Positions 33,829 to 42,115 of a stretch of 50,570 nucleotides of DNA are shown here, piece after piece (position 1 is the stretch's first letter; every line of letters begins with the position of its first letter). The DNA comes from Clostridia bacterium (lineage in GTDB: Bacteria > Bacillota > Clostridia > Oscillospirales > Acutalibacteraceae), in NCBI GenBank assembly GCA_017465825.1, contig JAFTVI010000018.1:1-50570 (forward strand), written 5' to 3'. Made by a program: the position numbers and the translations under genes. The notes beneath the pieces are model-generated. The model was not told where the DNA came from. It saw nothing but the letters and a program-made list of their open reading frames with translations, and searched no databases.

Positions 33829-34837
33829 TGGCAAAATTCTCAACAAGTGCTTCAGCCAACGCTCTTGCACTCTCAATATCCCTTGTATCGCAAACGCAGG
33901 AGGGGGAGTGAAGATAACGGCAGGGTGTGTTGACTGTAATCGTTTTTATGCCGCCGCGCGATTTGTGGATAGCGCCTGCATTGTTGCCGCCTGCAATAAC
34001 GGTTTTTGGCTGAATTTTTATGCCCTTTTCGCCTGCAACTCTGAATGCGGTGTCAAAAAGCTCCTTTGAGTAAAGCGTGCTTCTGTCCATAAATGAAACA
34101 GCCGCGCCGTCACCTAATTTGCATACTTTTTTATGGTCGGGTACGTCAATGATATCCGCCGCAGTTGTCGTTTCAAGCACGATTGCATAGTCGGGAGCGA
34201 TGCCGTAAGCAGATGTTGCCGCACCTCGCAGACCTATTTCTTCCTGAACGGAAAAAGAGAAATAACAGTCGTATTCAAGCTCAGAATTGATCATATCAAT
34301 AAGAATTGCACAGCCTACGCGGTCATCAAGAGCCTTGGCCTTGATCTTGCAATTGCCGAACTGAACAAAATCGGACACGAATACTGCCGTTTCGCCGATT
34401 TTTACTCTTTTCGCGGCTTCTTCCTTTGACGATACGCCTATGTCAATGCAGAGTGAATCTGCATCGGGGATTTTTGTCCTTTCGTCGGAGGAGAGAAGAT
34501 GCACGGGTTTTACTCCGACCACGCCCACAGCTCCGTTTTCAAAAACAAACTGTCTGCCTAAAATTACTTTTGTGTCAATTCCGCCAACTGTGCCGAATTT
34601 TATTGTACCGTCGGAGTTGATATATGTGGCAATAATGCCCACCTCATCCATATGGGCGTCAAGCATTATTTTGTTTTTCGGCTCTTTTTTGCCTTTTTTG
34701 AATACAATAAGATTGCCTAAGGCATCGGTTCTGTATTCGCATTTGCCCTCTATTTTTGAAATGATGTAATCCCTTACCGCTTTTTCTCTGCCTGAGGTGG
34801 CATTGATAAGACTTAATTCCTTAATCGTTTCAAGCAT
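33821..34837 (-). CDS. M42-family metallo-aminopeptidase, copy 2 (338 aa)
   Basis: The M42 (tetrahedral aminopeptidase/FrvX-like) motifs are LDAHMDEVGII, KALDDRVGCAILI, VQEEIGLRGA (general base Glu) and TVNTPCRYLHSP. The metal-binding H/D/E set is complete. The ATG follows a GGGGGGAAAG site and overlaps the upstream peptidase stop by 8 bp. It shares the fold with its neighbour at 34830 but is clearly diverged, so the pair may have different specificities. Confidence 0.92.
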   Translation of the reverse strand: MLETIKELSLINATSGREKAVRDYIISKIEGKCEYRTDALGNLIVFKKGKKEPKNKIMLDAHMDEVGIIATYINSDGTIKFGTVGGIDTKVILGRQFVFENGAVGVVGVKPVHLLSSDERTKIPDADSLCIDIGVSSKEEAAKRVKIGETAVFVSDFVQFGNCKIKAKALDDRVGCAILIDMINSELEYDCYFSFSVQEEIGLRGAATSAYGIAPDYAIVLETTTAADIIDVPDHKKVCKLGDGAAVSFMDRSTLYSKELFDTAFRVAGEKGIKIQPKTVIAGGNNAGAIHKSRGGIKTITVNTPCRYLHSPSCVCDTRDIESARALAEALVENFANA

Positions 34838-35852
34838 TTTCACTTTCCCCCCTTTCAATGATGTATGATGCAATGATCTGCGCAACCGATTCTATATCGT
34901 CAATGTCGGCAAGCTCAGCCTGTGTGTGCATATTGCGCAGGGGGATTGATACAAGACCTGTCTTTACACCGCTTTTTGATACGGATATAACGTCAGCGTT
35001 TGTGCCTGTTGATGAGGGACAGACCTCGGTCTTGTGTTTAATGCCCTTTTTGTCTGCAATGCTCATCAGCTGAGCCGTCATTTCGTTGGAAAGAGAGGGG
35101 GATATGCAAATCATACCGCCATCGCCCAGCTTTCCGCACTGAGAATCGCTTATGCCCGGTGCGTTGCCGAAGCTTACGTCAACGGCAATAGCTTCATCGG
35201 GAGAGATTGCAAAAGCTCCTGTTTTTGCGCCCGCTTCGGTGGTTTCTTCCTGTGCTGAAAAAATGAACGTAACTTTCACTGCAGGTTTTTCTTCTTTGAG
35301 AATGTCTGCAACTCTTAAAAGTGCGGCAACACCGATTCTGTCGTCAAGGGCAGAGCCCGTTATAATGTTGTCCGTAAGACTTATAACAGGTGCATCTATC
35401 GTGATTCTGTCACCGACGGAAACTGTTTTTCTGAGAGCTTCACCGTCAAGACCGGTGTCTACATAAAGGTTGTCGAACGAGGGCGCTTTTGAGCTGTCCT
35501 CTGCTTTTGCAAGGTGAGGCGGTGTGCTTGTGATAACACCGAAAACAGGCTTTTTGCCCCATACCGTAACGGTTGCGGCACTTAAAATTCTCGGGTCGCA
35601 GCCGCCGCATTTATCTACACGCAGAAATCCCGAATCGTCAATCGCGGTAACAATAAGACCGATTCTGTCAAGGTGTGCATCAAGCATAATGTGAGTTTTT
35701 CCCTCACCGAGAGTGCCGATGATACTGCCGAGACTGTCACGGCGCACCTGAGCATACTCCGAGAGTAATTCGGCAGCCTTGCCGAGCGTCTGCTCGTTGC
35801 CTGAAACACCCTCACCCTCGGTCAGGGCGGTTATGATTTGCTTTATATCCAT
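34830..35852 (-). CDS. M42-family metallo-aminopeptidase, copy 1 (340 aa)
   Basis: Motifs are MLDAHLDRIGLIV, GSALDDRIGVAALL, FSAQEETTEAGAKTGA and SIPLRNMHTQAEL, with GTNADVISVS. Family enzymes trim peptides in the cytosol; the possible sugar-related context (GH-like protein downstream) leaves the exact role open. The ATG follows AGGAGAAG. It is the first gene of the operon M42-M42-GNAT-GHL6-like. Confidence 0.92.
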   Translation of the reverse strand: MDIKQIITALTEGEGVSGNEQTLGKAAELLSEYAQVRRDSLGSIIGTLGEGKTHIMLDAHLDRIGLIVTAIDDSGFLRVDKCGGCDPRILSAATVTVWGKKPVFGVITSTPPHLAKAEDSSKAPSFDNLYVDTGLDGEALRKTVSVGDRITIDAPVISLTDNIITGSALDDRIGVAALLRVADILKEEKPAVKVTFIFSAQEETTEAGAKTGAFAISPDEAIAVDVSFGNAPGISDSQCGKLGDGGMICISPSLSNEMTAQLMSIADKKGIKHKTEVCPSSTGTNADVISVSKSGVKTGLVSIPLRNMHTQAELADIDDIESVAQIIASYIIERGESENA

Positions 35853-35914
35853 AAAATCTTCTCCTGTATAAAAATATATTACATTATATACCACATCACA
35901 GGAGATTTCAAGTA

Positions 35915-36085
35915 TTATAAGTCATCTGCATCCTGTACGGGCTCTTCATCGGCTTCATCAGCCCCCGAATAACTGCCTAACACATCACTTCTGATGTTTT
36001 CGCCGTCGGTGCAGTTCCATATTTTTCTCTGCTGTGACGGGAAATGTCCGCTCTGCTTTCTGCCTTTTTTATCGTAGCTGTCCAT
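35915..36085 (-). CDS. small acidic-tailed protein ending in PVQDADDL (56 aa)
   Basis: The reading frame begins MDSYDKKGRKQSGHF after AGGAGTGTTATAT, a good ribosome binding site. The N-terminal half is basic; the C-terminal half is acidic (DVLGSYSGADEADEE, then PVQDADDL). I recall similar basic-then-GSYTG-then-PVQDADDL small proteins in Clostridia, but have no family name. The longer frame upstream lacks any start site. Function unknown; it stands alone between two promoters. Confidence 0.65.
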   Translation of the reverse strand: MDSYDKKGRKQSGHFPSQQRKIWNCTDGENIRSDVLGSYSGADEADEEPVQDADDL

Positions 36086-36267
36086 ATATAACACTCCTGT
36101 TAAAAAATTAGCTGAAATGTTGACTTTTCTGCTTGTTTGTAGTATTATAATAATGCTTATACAATATGCTCTCATTGTGCAAATTTGTTGAAATTGTATG
36201 CAAAGACGCTGATTTTGCGGCAAATATTTGTGTTTCTGCTGAAAAAACTTAAATTTTATTTTAACGA

Positions 36268-36296
36268 TTGACAAATTTGTTAATAAGGAGTATCAT
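36268..36296 (+). promoter_or_regulatory. promoter of the LPXTG-type protein gene
   Basis: TTGACA (36268-36273), 17-bp spacer, TATCAT (36291-36296). Confidence 0.65.
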
Positions 36297-36361
36297 TAGC
36301 ATAAATAATGAAATATTTTCATTAGTGAATCTATCTTTTTTGTATGAAAGGATTGTTTTTT

Positions 36362-36973
36362 ATGAAAAAATTTGTAGCTGTACTTATGGCGTTAGCACTT
36401 GCTTTCTCCCTCTCCGTAACATCTTTTGCAGCTGATACAGAATCAGGCGAGATTTCAGCAGCTTATGCTGATTTTGATCCCTCTATCATCACAGATATGT
36501 TCGCAGGTATGGATATGAGTGCTATCACAAACCTTCTCGGTGATATGGACATCAGTGCAATCACAAGCCTTTTCGAAGGTCTTGATGCTGATACTATCAC
36601 AAATATGCTCGGTGGCGTTGACCTCGGCGGTCTTACAGATATCCTCGGCGGTCTTGATCTCGGTTCTCTTCTCGGCGGTCTTACAGGCGGCGACAGCAAC
36701 GGCGATGAGGATCCCGTAGTTGACGAGACAACAACAGAAGCTCCTGCTGACGAAGAAACAGAGGCTCCCATTGGCGGCGACGATAATGGTGAAACAGAAG
36801 CTCCTGCTGACGATAATACAACAGAGGCTCCCGAAATAACAACAAAAGCTCCTGCAGGCAACAACACAGGTAACGTTCCCCAGACAGGTGACAACGGTGT
36901 TGTAGCAGCATTCGCAGTGTGCGCAGTTGCAGCCGGTGCATTCATCGTTCTCAGCAAGAAAAAGGAAGACTGA
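36362..36973 (+). CDS. sortase-anchored surface protein with ITNLLG-type repeats (203 aa)
   Basis: The signal peptide MKKFVAVLMALALAFSLSVTSFA is followed by a repeat region (about 35-100) of 13-16-residue units with the pattern (M/L/V)D-x-(S/A/G)-x-(I/L)-(T)-x-(L/M)-(L/F)-x-G. Then comes a Thr/Glu/Pro-rich stalk (TEAPADEETEAP...) to about 165. It ends in a cell-wall sorting signal, VPQTGD, a hydrophobic segment (VVAAFAVCAVAAGAFIVL) and KKKED. The Val in place of Leu makes it a variant LPXTG motif. The ATG at 36362 follows AAAGGA. Role: small surface protein of unknown function. A terminator follows at 37000-37028. Confidence 0.8.
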   Translation: MKKFVAVLMALALAFSLSVTSFAADTESGEISAAYADFDPSIITDMFAGMDMSAITNLLGDMDISAITSLFEGLDADTITNMLGGVDLGGLTDILGGLDLGSLLGGLTGGDSNGDEDPVVDETTTEAPADEETEAPIGGDDNGETEAPADDNTTEAPEITTKAPAGNNTGNVPQTGDNGVVAAFAVCAVAAGAFIVLSKKKED

Positions 36974-36999
36974 TTCCTTTCGTAAAAATGTAAATCAAG

Positions 37000-37028
37000 G
37001 CGGTAAACTTTAAGTTTGCCGCTTTTTT
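37000..37028 (+). terminator. terminator of the LPXTG-type gene
   Basis: GCGGTAAAC (37000-37008) pairs with GTTTGCCGC (37014-37022), followed by six T. Confidence 0.8.
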
Positions 37029-37058
37029 GGTATAATTTATCATTAGGTGACGGTATTT

Positions 37059-37559
37059 ATGAATATAACTGTAAGGTGTTATAAAAAAGAGGATTTACCC
37101 GAAATGCTTGAAATATGGAATGGGGTTGTAACAGAGGGCAATGCTTTTCCGCAAGAGGAGTGTCTGACTGCGGAAACAGGAGCAGATTTTTTTGCATTGC
37201 AGACATATACAGCTGTTGCGCAGAGCCAATGCGGAAAAATATGCGGTTTGTATATTCTTCATCCTAATAATGTGGGGCGTTGCGGTCACATATGTAATGC
37301 GAGTTATGCTGTAAATCCCGAATGCAGAGGTCTTCATATCGGAGAAAAACTTGTTAATGACAGTATTAAGCAAGGTGTTCATTACGGTTTTAAAATTTTA
37401 CAGTTTAACGCTGTGGTTGCATCAAATACGCGGGCAAGGCATCTGTATGAAAGACTTGGATTTGTGCAGTTGGGTACAATTCCGAGCGGCTTCCGTATGA
37501 ACAACGGAGAATATGCAGATATTTGTCCTTATTACCGTTTGCTTGATAATAATGATTAG
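37059..37559 (+). CDS. GNAT-family N-acetyltransferase (166 aa)
   Basis: A single GNAT domain: MNITVRCYKKEDLPEMLEIWN at the start, ASYAVNPECRGLHIGEKLVNDSI (acetyl-CoA loop, R-G-x-x-I/G-x-G variant) and ASNTRARHLYERLGFVQLG. The ATG follows AGGTGACGG. The substrate is unknown; it is monocistronic. Confidence 0.88.
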   Translation: MNITVRCYKKEDLPEMLEIWNGVVTEGNAFPQEECLTAETGADFFALQTYTAVAQSQCGKICGLYILHPNNVGRCGHICNASYAVNPECRGLHIGEKLVNDSIKQGVHYGFKILQFNAVVASNTRARHLYERLGFVQLGTIPSGFRMNNGEYADICPYYRLLDNND

Positions 37560-37769
37560 CTTGGGTGTATTCTGAATATACTGTTTTTGTGTACAATATG
37601 CACCATTTAGATAAAATATACAAAAAAGTCAGAATATTAATTTAATAATGTCAGTCTTATCTCTTGCAATATTAAAAAAAATAATGTAAAATAAAAATTC
37701 AAAATGTCTTATTATATCATTTTATGATTTGAAGATATTATCAGATTATATTTTTGTTTGGAGGAAAAT

Positions 37770-40187
37770 ATGAATTATTCACTTTCTAAAGCAAAAGCAA
37801 AACAGCTTATAGAGAATAAGCTTTCTCACGTTTTCGGTGTTACTCCCGAAAATGCATCTTATGAGCAGTATTACCGCGCGGTTGCTATGATTATCAGTGA
37901 AATGATGGGTGAGGGCAGAGCAGACTTCACAAAGAGAGCTGAAAAAGCAGGCGCAAAAAGAGTTTACTATCTTTCAATGGAATTCCTTATGGGCCGTTCA
38001 TTGAGAAACAACCTTTTCAACCTTAATTTACAGAAGGTTTTTACCTCAGCGCTTAAAGATTTCGGTGTAAGCATTGATAAGCTTTATGAGTGTGAGCCCG
38101 ATGCAGGTCTGGGCAACGGCGGTCTGGGCAGACTTGCGGCTTGCTATCTTGACGGTCTTGCAACACAGGAGTATCCTGCAAGAGGTTATTCGATCCTTTA
38201 CGAATACGGTATTTTCAAGCAGAAGCTTGTTGACGGCTGGCAGACTGAGCTTCCCGACGCGTGGCTTCCCGGCGGTGACGTATGGCTTATGCCCAGAGAG
38301 GAAAGCACCGTAGAGGTATGCTTTGAGGGTCGTGTAGAGGAAATCTGGGACACTCATTATCATCACGTTGAGCTCAAAGACTATACAGCAATTCAGGCTG
38401 TACCCTACGATATGTTTGTAGCAGGTAAGGACGGCAAGGGTATCAGCGTACTCCGTCTCTGGACTGCAAAGGCTCCCGGTCTTGATATGGCATTGTTCAA
38501 TCAGGGCGATTATATGAGAGCTATGGAAAGAAATGCTATGGCTGAGGTTATCAGCAAGGTTCTTTATCCTGCCGATAATCATCCCGAGGGCAAGAGCCTT
38601 CGTTTAAGACAGCAGTATTTCCTCGTTTCCGCATCAATTCAGGATATTATTCATCACCACCTTCGTCAGTACGGCACACTTGACAATTTTGCAGATAAGG
38701 TTGCTATTCACATCAACGATACACATCCCACTCTTGCAATTCCTGAGCTTATGAGAATTATGCTTGACGAATGCGGCTACGGCTGGGATGATGCGTGGAG
38801 CATCGTTACAAAGGCTGTTGCTTATACAAACCACACTGTTATGAAAGAAGCTCTTGAATGCTGGGGCGAGGACCTTATCAGACGTCTTATTCCCCGTGTT
38901 TATGAGATTATCAAGGAAATTGACAACCGTTTCAGAAGCTATGTATGGAATGCTACCAATGATGCTGATTATGTTGAAAGAACAGCTATCGTTTCCGGCG
39001 GTATTGTAAAAATGGCTAATATGTGCGTAGCATCCTGTCACAGCGTAAACGGTGTTTCTGCACTTCATTCACAGATTCTTAAGGATACCGTATTCAACGA
39101 TTACTACAGACTTACCCCCGATAAATTCAAGAACGTTACCAACGGCATTGCTCACAGACGCTGGCTCTGTCAGGCTAACCCCGAGCTTACTGAGTATCTC
39201 TCAGGTCTTATCGGTGACGGATTTATCCTTGAAGGTGCAGAGCTTGAAAAGCTTAAGGCTTTTGCTGATGATGACAAGGTTCTCGAGGAGCTTGAAAAAA
39301 TCAAAAAACTCAAAAAACAGCAGTTTGCCAAGCTTATTAAGAAAACACAGGGTATTGATATTGACCCGGATTCAATCTTTGACGTGCAGGTCAAGCGTCT
39401 GCACGAGTATAAAAGACAGCACCTCAACGCTCTCAATATTGTTGCAAAATATCTTGAAATCAAGGAAAATCCCAAGGGTGATTATATTCCTCACACCTAT
39501 ATTTTCGGCGCCAAGGCTGCTCCCGGCTACCACGTAGCAAAGAAGATCATCAGCTTTATCTGCGCTCTTGCAGATATGGTAAACAACGATCCCGACGTAA
39601 ACAAGTATATGAAGATCGTTTATGTTGAGGATTACAACGTTACCGCCGCTGAAAGACTTATGCCCGCTGCAGATATTTCCGAGCAGATTTCTCTTGCAGG
39701 TAAAGAGGCATCCGGTACGGGTAATATGAAGCTTATGATAAACGGCGCAGTTACTCTCGGTACAATGGACGGCGCAAATGTTGAGATTTATGAGGCTGTA
39801 GGCGATGACAACATCATCATCTTCGGTATGAATACTGCTGAGGTTGATCAGATTGCAAGGAACGGCTACAATCCCTCAACCTATTACCATAACAACGCGG
39901 AGCTCCATAAGGTTATTGATTTCCTCAACAATGAGGGCATCAACGGCAAGAAGTTCCCCGAAGTTGCGGCAACTATCATTCATCACGATCCTTATATGGT
40001 TCTTGCTGATTTTGCAGATTACAGAAATGCACAGAAGAAGGCTGAAAAAATGTTCTGTGACAGAAGAAACTGGAACAAGATGTCACTTATGAATATTGCA
40101 GGCGCAGGCATTTTTGCCGCTGACAGATCAATCAACGATTACGCAAGAGATATCTGGCACACAAAATCAGCGAAGGGTGCAAAATAA
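37770..40187 (+). CDS. glgP: glycogen/starch/alpha-glucan phosphorylase
   Basis: 805 residues, normal length for GT35 phosphorylases, which release glucose-1-phosphate from alpha-1,4-glucans with PLP. Motifs are YLSMEFLMGRSLRNNL, EPDAGLGNGGLGRLAACYLD, HINDTHPTLAIPELMR, FDVQVKRLHEYKRQHLNAL and EASGTGNMKLMINGAVTLGTMDGAN (PLP-binding Lys). The ATG follows GGAGGAAAAT. The GH13 gene starts 3 nt after its stop, so the two form a glucan-breakdown operon. Confidence 0.96.
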   Translation: MNYSLSKAKAKQLIENKLSHVFGVTPENASYEQYYRAVAMIISEMMGEGRADFTKRAEKAGAKRVYYLSMEFLMGRSLRNNLFNLNLQKVFTSALKDFGVSIDKLYECEPDAGLGNGGLGRLAACYLDGLATQEYPARGYSILYEYGIFKQKLVDGWQTELPDAWLPGGDVWLMPREESTVEVCFEGRVEEIWDTHYHHVELKDYTAIQAVPYDMFVAGKDGKGISVLRLWTAKAPGLDMALFNQGDYMRAMERNAMAEVISKVLYPADNHPEGKSLRLRQQYFLVSASIQDIIHHHLRQYGTLDNFADKVAIHINDTHPTLAIPELMRIMLDECGYGWDDAWSIVTKAVAYTNHTVMKEALECWGEDLIRRLIPRVYEIIKEIDNRFRSYVWNATNDADYVERTAIVSGGIVKMANMCVASCHSVNGVSALHSQILKDTVFNDYYRLTPDKFKNVTNGIAHRRWLCQANPELTEYLSGLIGDGFILEGAELEKLKAFADDDKVLEELEKIKKLKKQQFAKLIKKTQGIDIDPDSIFDVQVKRLHEYKRQHLNALNIVAKYLEIKENPKGDYIPHTYIFGAKAAPGYHVAKKIISFICALADMVNNDPDVNKYMKIVYVEDYNVTAAERLMPAADISEQISLAGKEASGTGNMKLMINGAVTLGTMDGANVEIYEAVGDDNIIIFGMNTAEVDQIARNGYNPSTYYHNNAELHKVIDFLNNEGINGKKFPEVAATIIHHDPYMVLADFADYRNAQKKAEKMFCDRRNWNKMSLMNIAGAGIFAADRSINDYARDIWHTKSAKGAK

Positions 40188-40190
40188 ACT

Positions 40191-42044
40191 ATGAATTTCG
40201 TTCCTTATAATTCAAGAGACATAAGGCACAAATCAAAATTCGGCAGCACAGCCGCAGGGGAATCCCTGTGGCTTTGTGTGCGTATGCCACGTGAAATGGG
40301 ATGTACCGCAGTATATCTTGTGGTGGGTCTCGACGGGCAGGGCAGAAATTACATAAAGCTTGATTGGAAATCCACCGATAATATAACCGAGTGGTGGGGT
40401 GTTGAGCATAGCTTTGATTCCGTTGGATTATATTTTTATCATTTTGAGTATGATACTCCTTGGGGCAGAGGCAGGATTTTTCATCATTCGCAGGGTATGG
40501 GACTGCTTTCACAGGAGGGCAGTGAATGGCAACAGACCGTTTATGCTCCCGATTTCAAAACTCCTGCAGATTTCCGCGGCGGTGTGATGTATCAGATATT
40601 CCCTGACCGCTTTTATGCGTCGGGCAAAAAGAAGAAAGACGTTCCCTCTGACAGAGTGTATCATTCCGATTTTACAGAAACTCCCGAGTGGCACGAAAAT
40701 GAAAAATTCGGCAGATGGAATGCTGATTTCTTCGGCGGTGACTTAAAGGGTATAGAGATGAAGCTGCCTTATCTCAAGGAGTTGGGCGTTACCTGTATTT
40801 ATCTCAATCCCATATTTGAAGCACATTCCAATCACCGTTACGATACGGCGGATTATACAAAAATCGACCCTCTTCTCGGTACGGAAAAGGATTTTACACA
40901 TCTTTGCAAAGCTGCCGATGAAATGGGTATAAAGATTCTGCTTGACGGTGTTTTCAGTCACACGGGCGCAGACAGTATATACTTTAATATGTATAACAGA
41001 TACGATTGCAAGGGTGCATACAATTCCCCCGATTCGCCCTATTGCAGTTGGTTTAAATTCAGACACTGGAATGACGATTACGAATCCTGGTGGGGCATAA
41101 GAAGTCTGCCCGAAACAAACGAGGATGACGAAAGCTTTTCTTCATTTATTGCAGGCGAAGGCGGCGTTGTTGAAAAGTGGATGAAGGCAGGAGCTTACGG
41201 CTTCCGTCTTGACGTTGCAGATGAACTGCCCGACAGCTTTATTGTCAAGCTCCGCTCTGCCGTAAAAAGAGTCAATTCCGACGGACTTCTTCTCGGTGAG
41301 GTCTGGGAGGATGCAAGCAATAAGATAAGTCACGGCGGCAGAAGAAAATATCTGCTGGGTGACGAGCTTGATTCCGTAATGAATTATCCGTTCCGCAGTG
41401 CAATAATCAATTTTATGAAAACTGCAAATGCAGAGGAATTTATGGATTCAGTAATGACCGTTTGCGAAAATTATCCTCCTCAGGTGCTTGACTGCCTGAT
41501 GAATCACCTCGGCACACACGATACTGAGCGTATACTGAGCATTTTAGGCGGACAGGACGGCGAAGGAATAGGCAGAGAAAAGCAATCTGTTATGAAACTC
41601 GATGAAAGACAGCTTGCTGTCGCTGAAAAACTGCTTAAACAGGCGGTTTTTCTACAATATACGCTCCCCGGAGTGCCTTGTATCTATTACGGCGATGAAA
41701 TGCTTGTGGAGGGACTGAAAGATCCCTTCAACAGGACATTTTTCCCTTGGAATAAGCAAAAAGGCGAGCTCTGGGAGCTTTACAGATATATGGGACAGCT
41801 GAGAAAAGAACTTTTCTGCCTTAAAAACGGAAGATTTGTGCCTGTTTCGGCGGCTATGGGATGTGTTGCATACGAGCGAGTCAGCGCAGTTGATAAAATT
41901 CTCGTTATTGCAAACAATAATCCGCATCCGATAACATATTATCTGCCTGAGCATTGGCGTTCAGCTGAGTGTATTACAGGGCAGAGTACAACATATTATT
42001 CGGTTGATATTGATGCGAATTCAGCAGTAATATTAAAGTTATAA
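40191..42044 (+). CDS. GH13 alpha-amylase/neopullulanase-like enzyme (617 aa)
   Basis: An N-terminal carbohydrate-binding-like domain (about 1-130) precedes a GH13 barrel. The four conserved regions are visible: DGVFSHTG (I), GFRLDVADEL with the nucleophile Asp (II), LLGEVWEDA with the acid/base Glu (III), and LGTHDTERI (IV). The loop NPIFEAHSNHRYDTADYTKIDPLLG is typical of the neopullulanase/cyclomaltodextrinase group. No signal peptide, so it should process imported or stored alpha-glucans together with glgP immediately upstream (3-nt gap). Confidence 0.92.
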   Translation: MNFVPYNSRDIRHKSKFGSTAAGESLWLCVRMPREMGCTAVYLVVGLDGQGRNYIKLDWKSTDNITEWWGVEHSFDSVGLYFYHFEYDTPWGRGRIFHHSQGMGLLSQEGSEWQQTVYAPDFKTPADFRGGVMYQIFPDRFYASGKKKKDVPSDRVYHSDFTETPEWHENEKFGRWNADFFGGDLKGIEMKLPYLKELGVTCIYLNPIFEAHSNHRYDTADYTKIDPLLGTEKDFTHLCKAADEMGIKILLDGVFSHTGADSIYFNMYNRYDCKGAYNSPDSPYCSWFKFRHWNDDYESWWGIRSLPETNEDDESFSSFIAGEGGVVEKWMKAGAYGFRLDVADELPDSFIVKLRSAVKRVNSDGLLLGEVWEDASNKISHGGRRKYLLGDELDSVMNYPFRSAIINFMKTANAEEFMDSVMTVCENYPPQVLDCLMNHLGTHDTERILSILGGQDGEGIGREKQSVMKLDERQLAVAEKLLKQAVFLQYTLPGVPCIYYGDEMLVEGLKDPFNRTFFPWNKQKGELWELYRYMGQLRKELFCLKNGRFVPVSAAMGCVAYERVSAVDKILVIANNNPHPITYYLPEHWRSAECITGQSTTYYSVDIDANSAVILKL

Positions 42045-42115
42045 TCAACTCTGTTGCAATTTTATTGATATTGGATTATAATGTAATAAAATGAAACCGT
42101 AAAGGGGCGTTTCTG

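Noticed and set aside
36463-36957. Antisense frame over the LPXTG-type gene
   Set aside because: Low-complexity product mirrored from the repeat and TEAP stalk; no start signals.
37560-37757. Possible RNA or regulatory element before glgP
   Set aside because: AT-rich with no clear consensus promoter, palindrome or stem; I see nothing supportable there.
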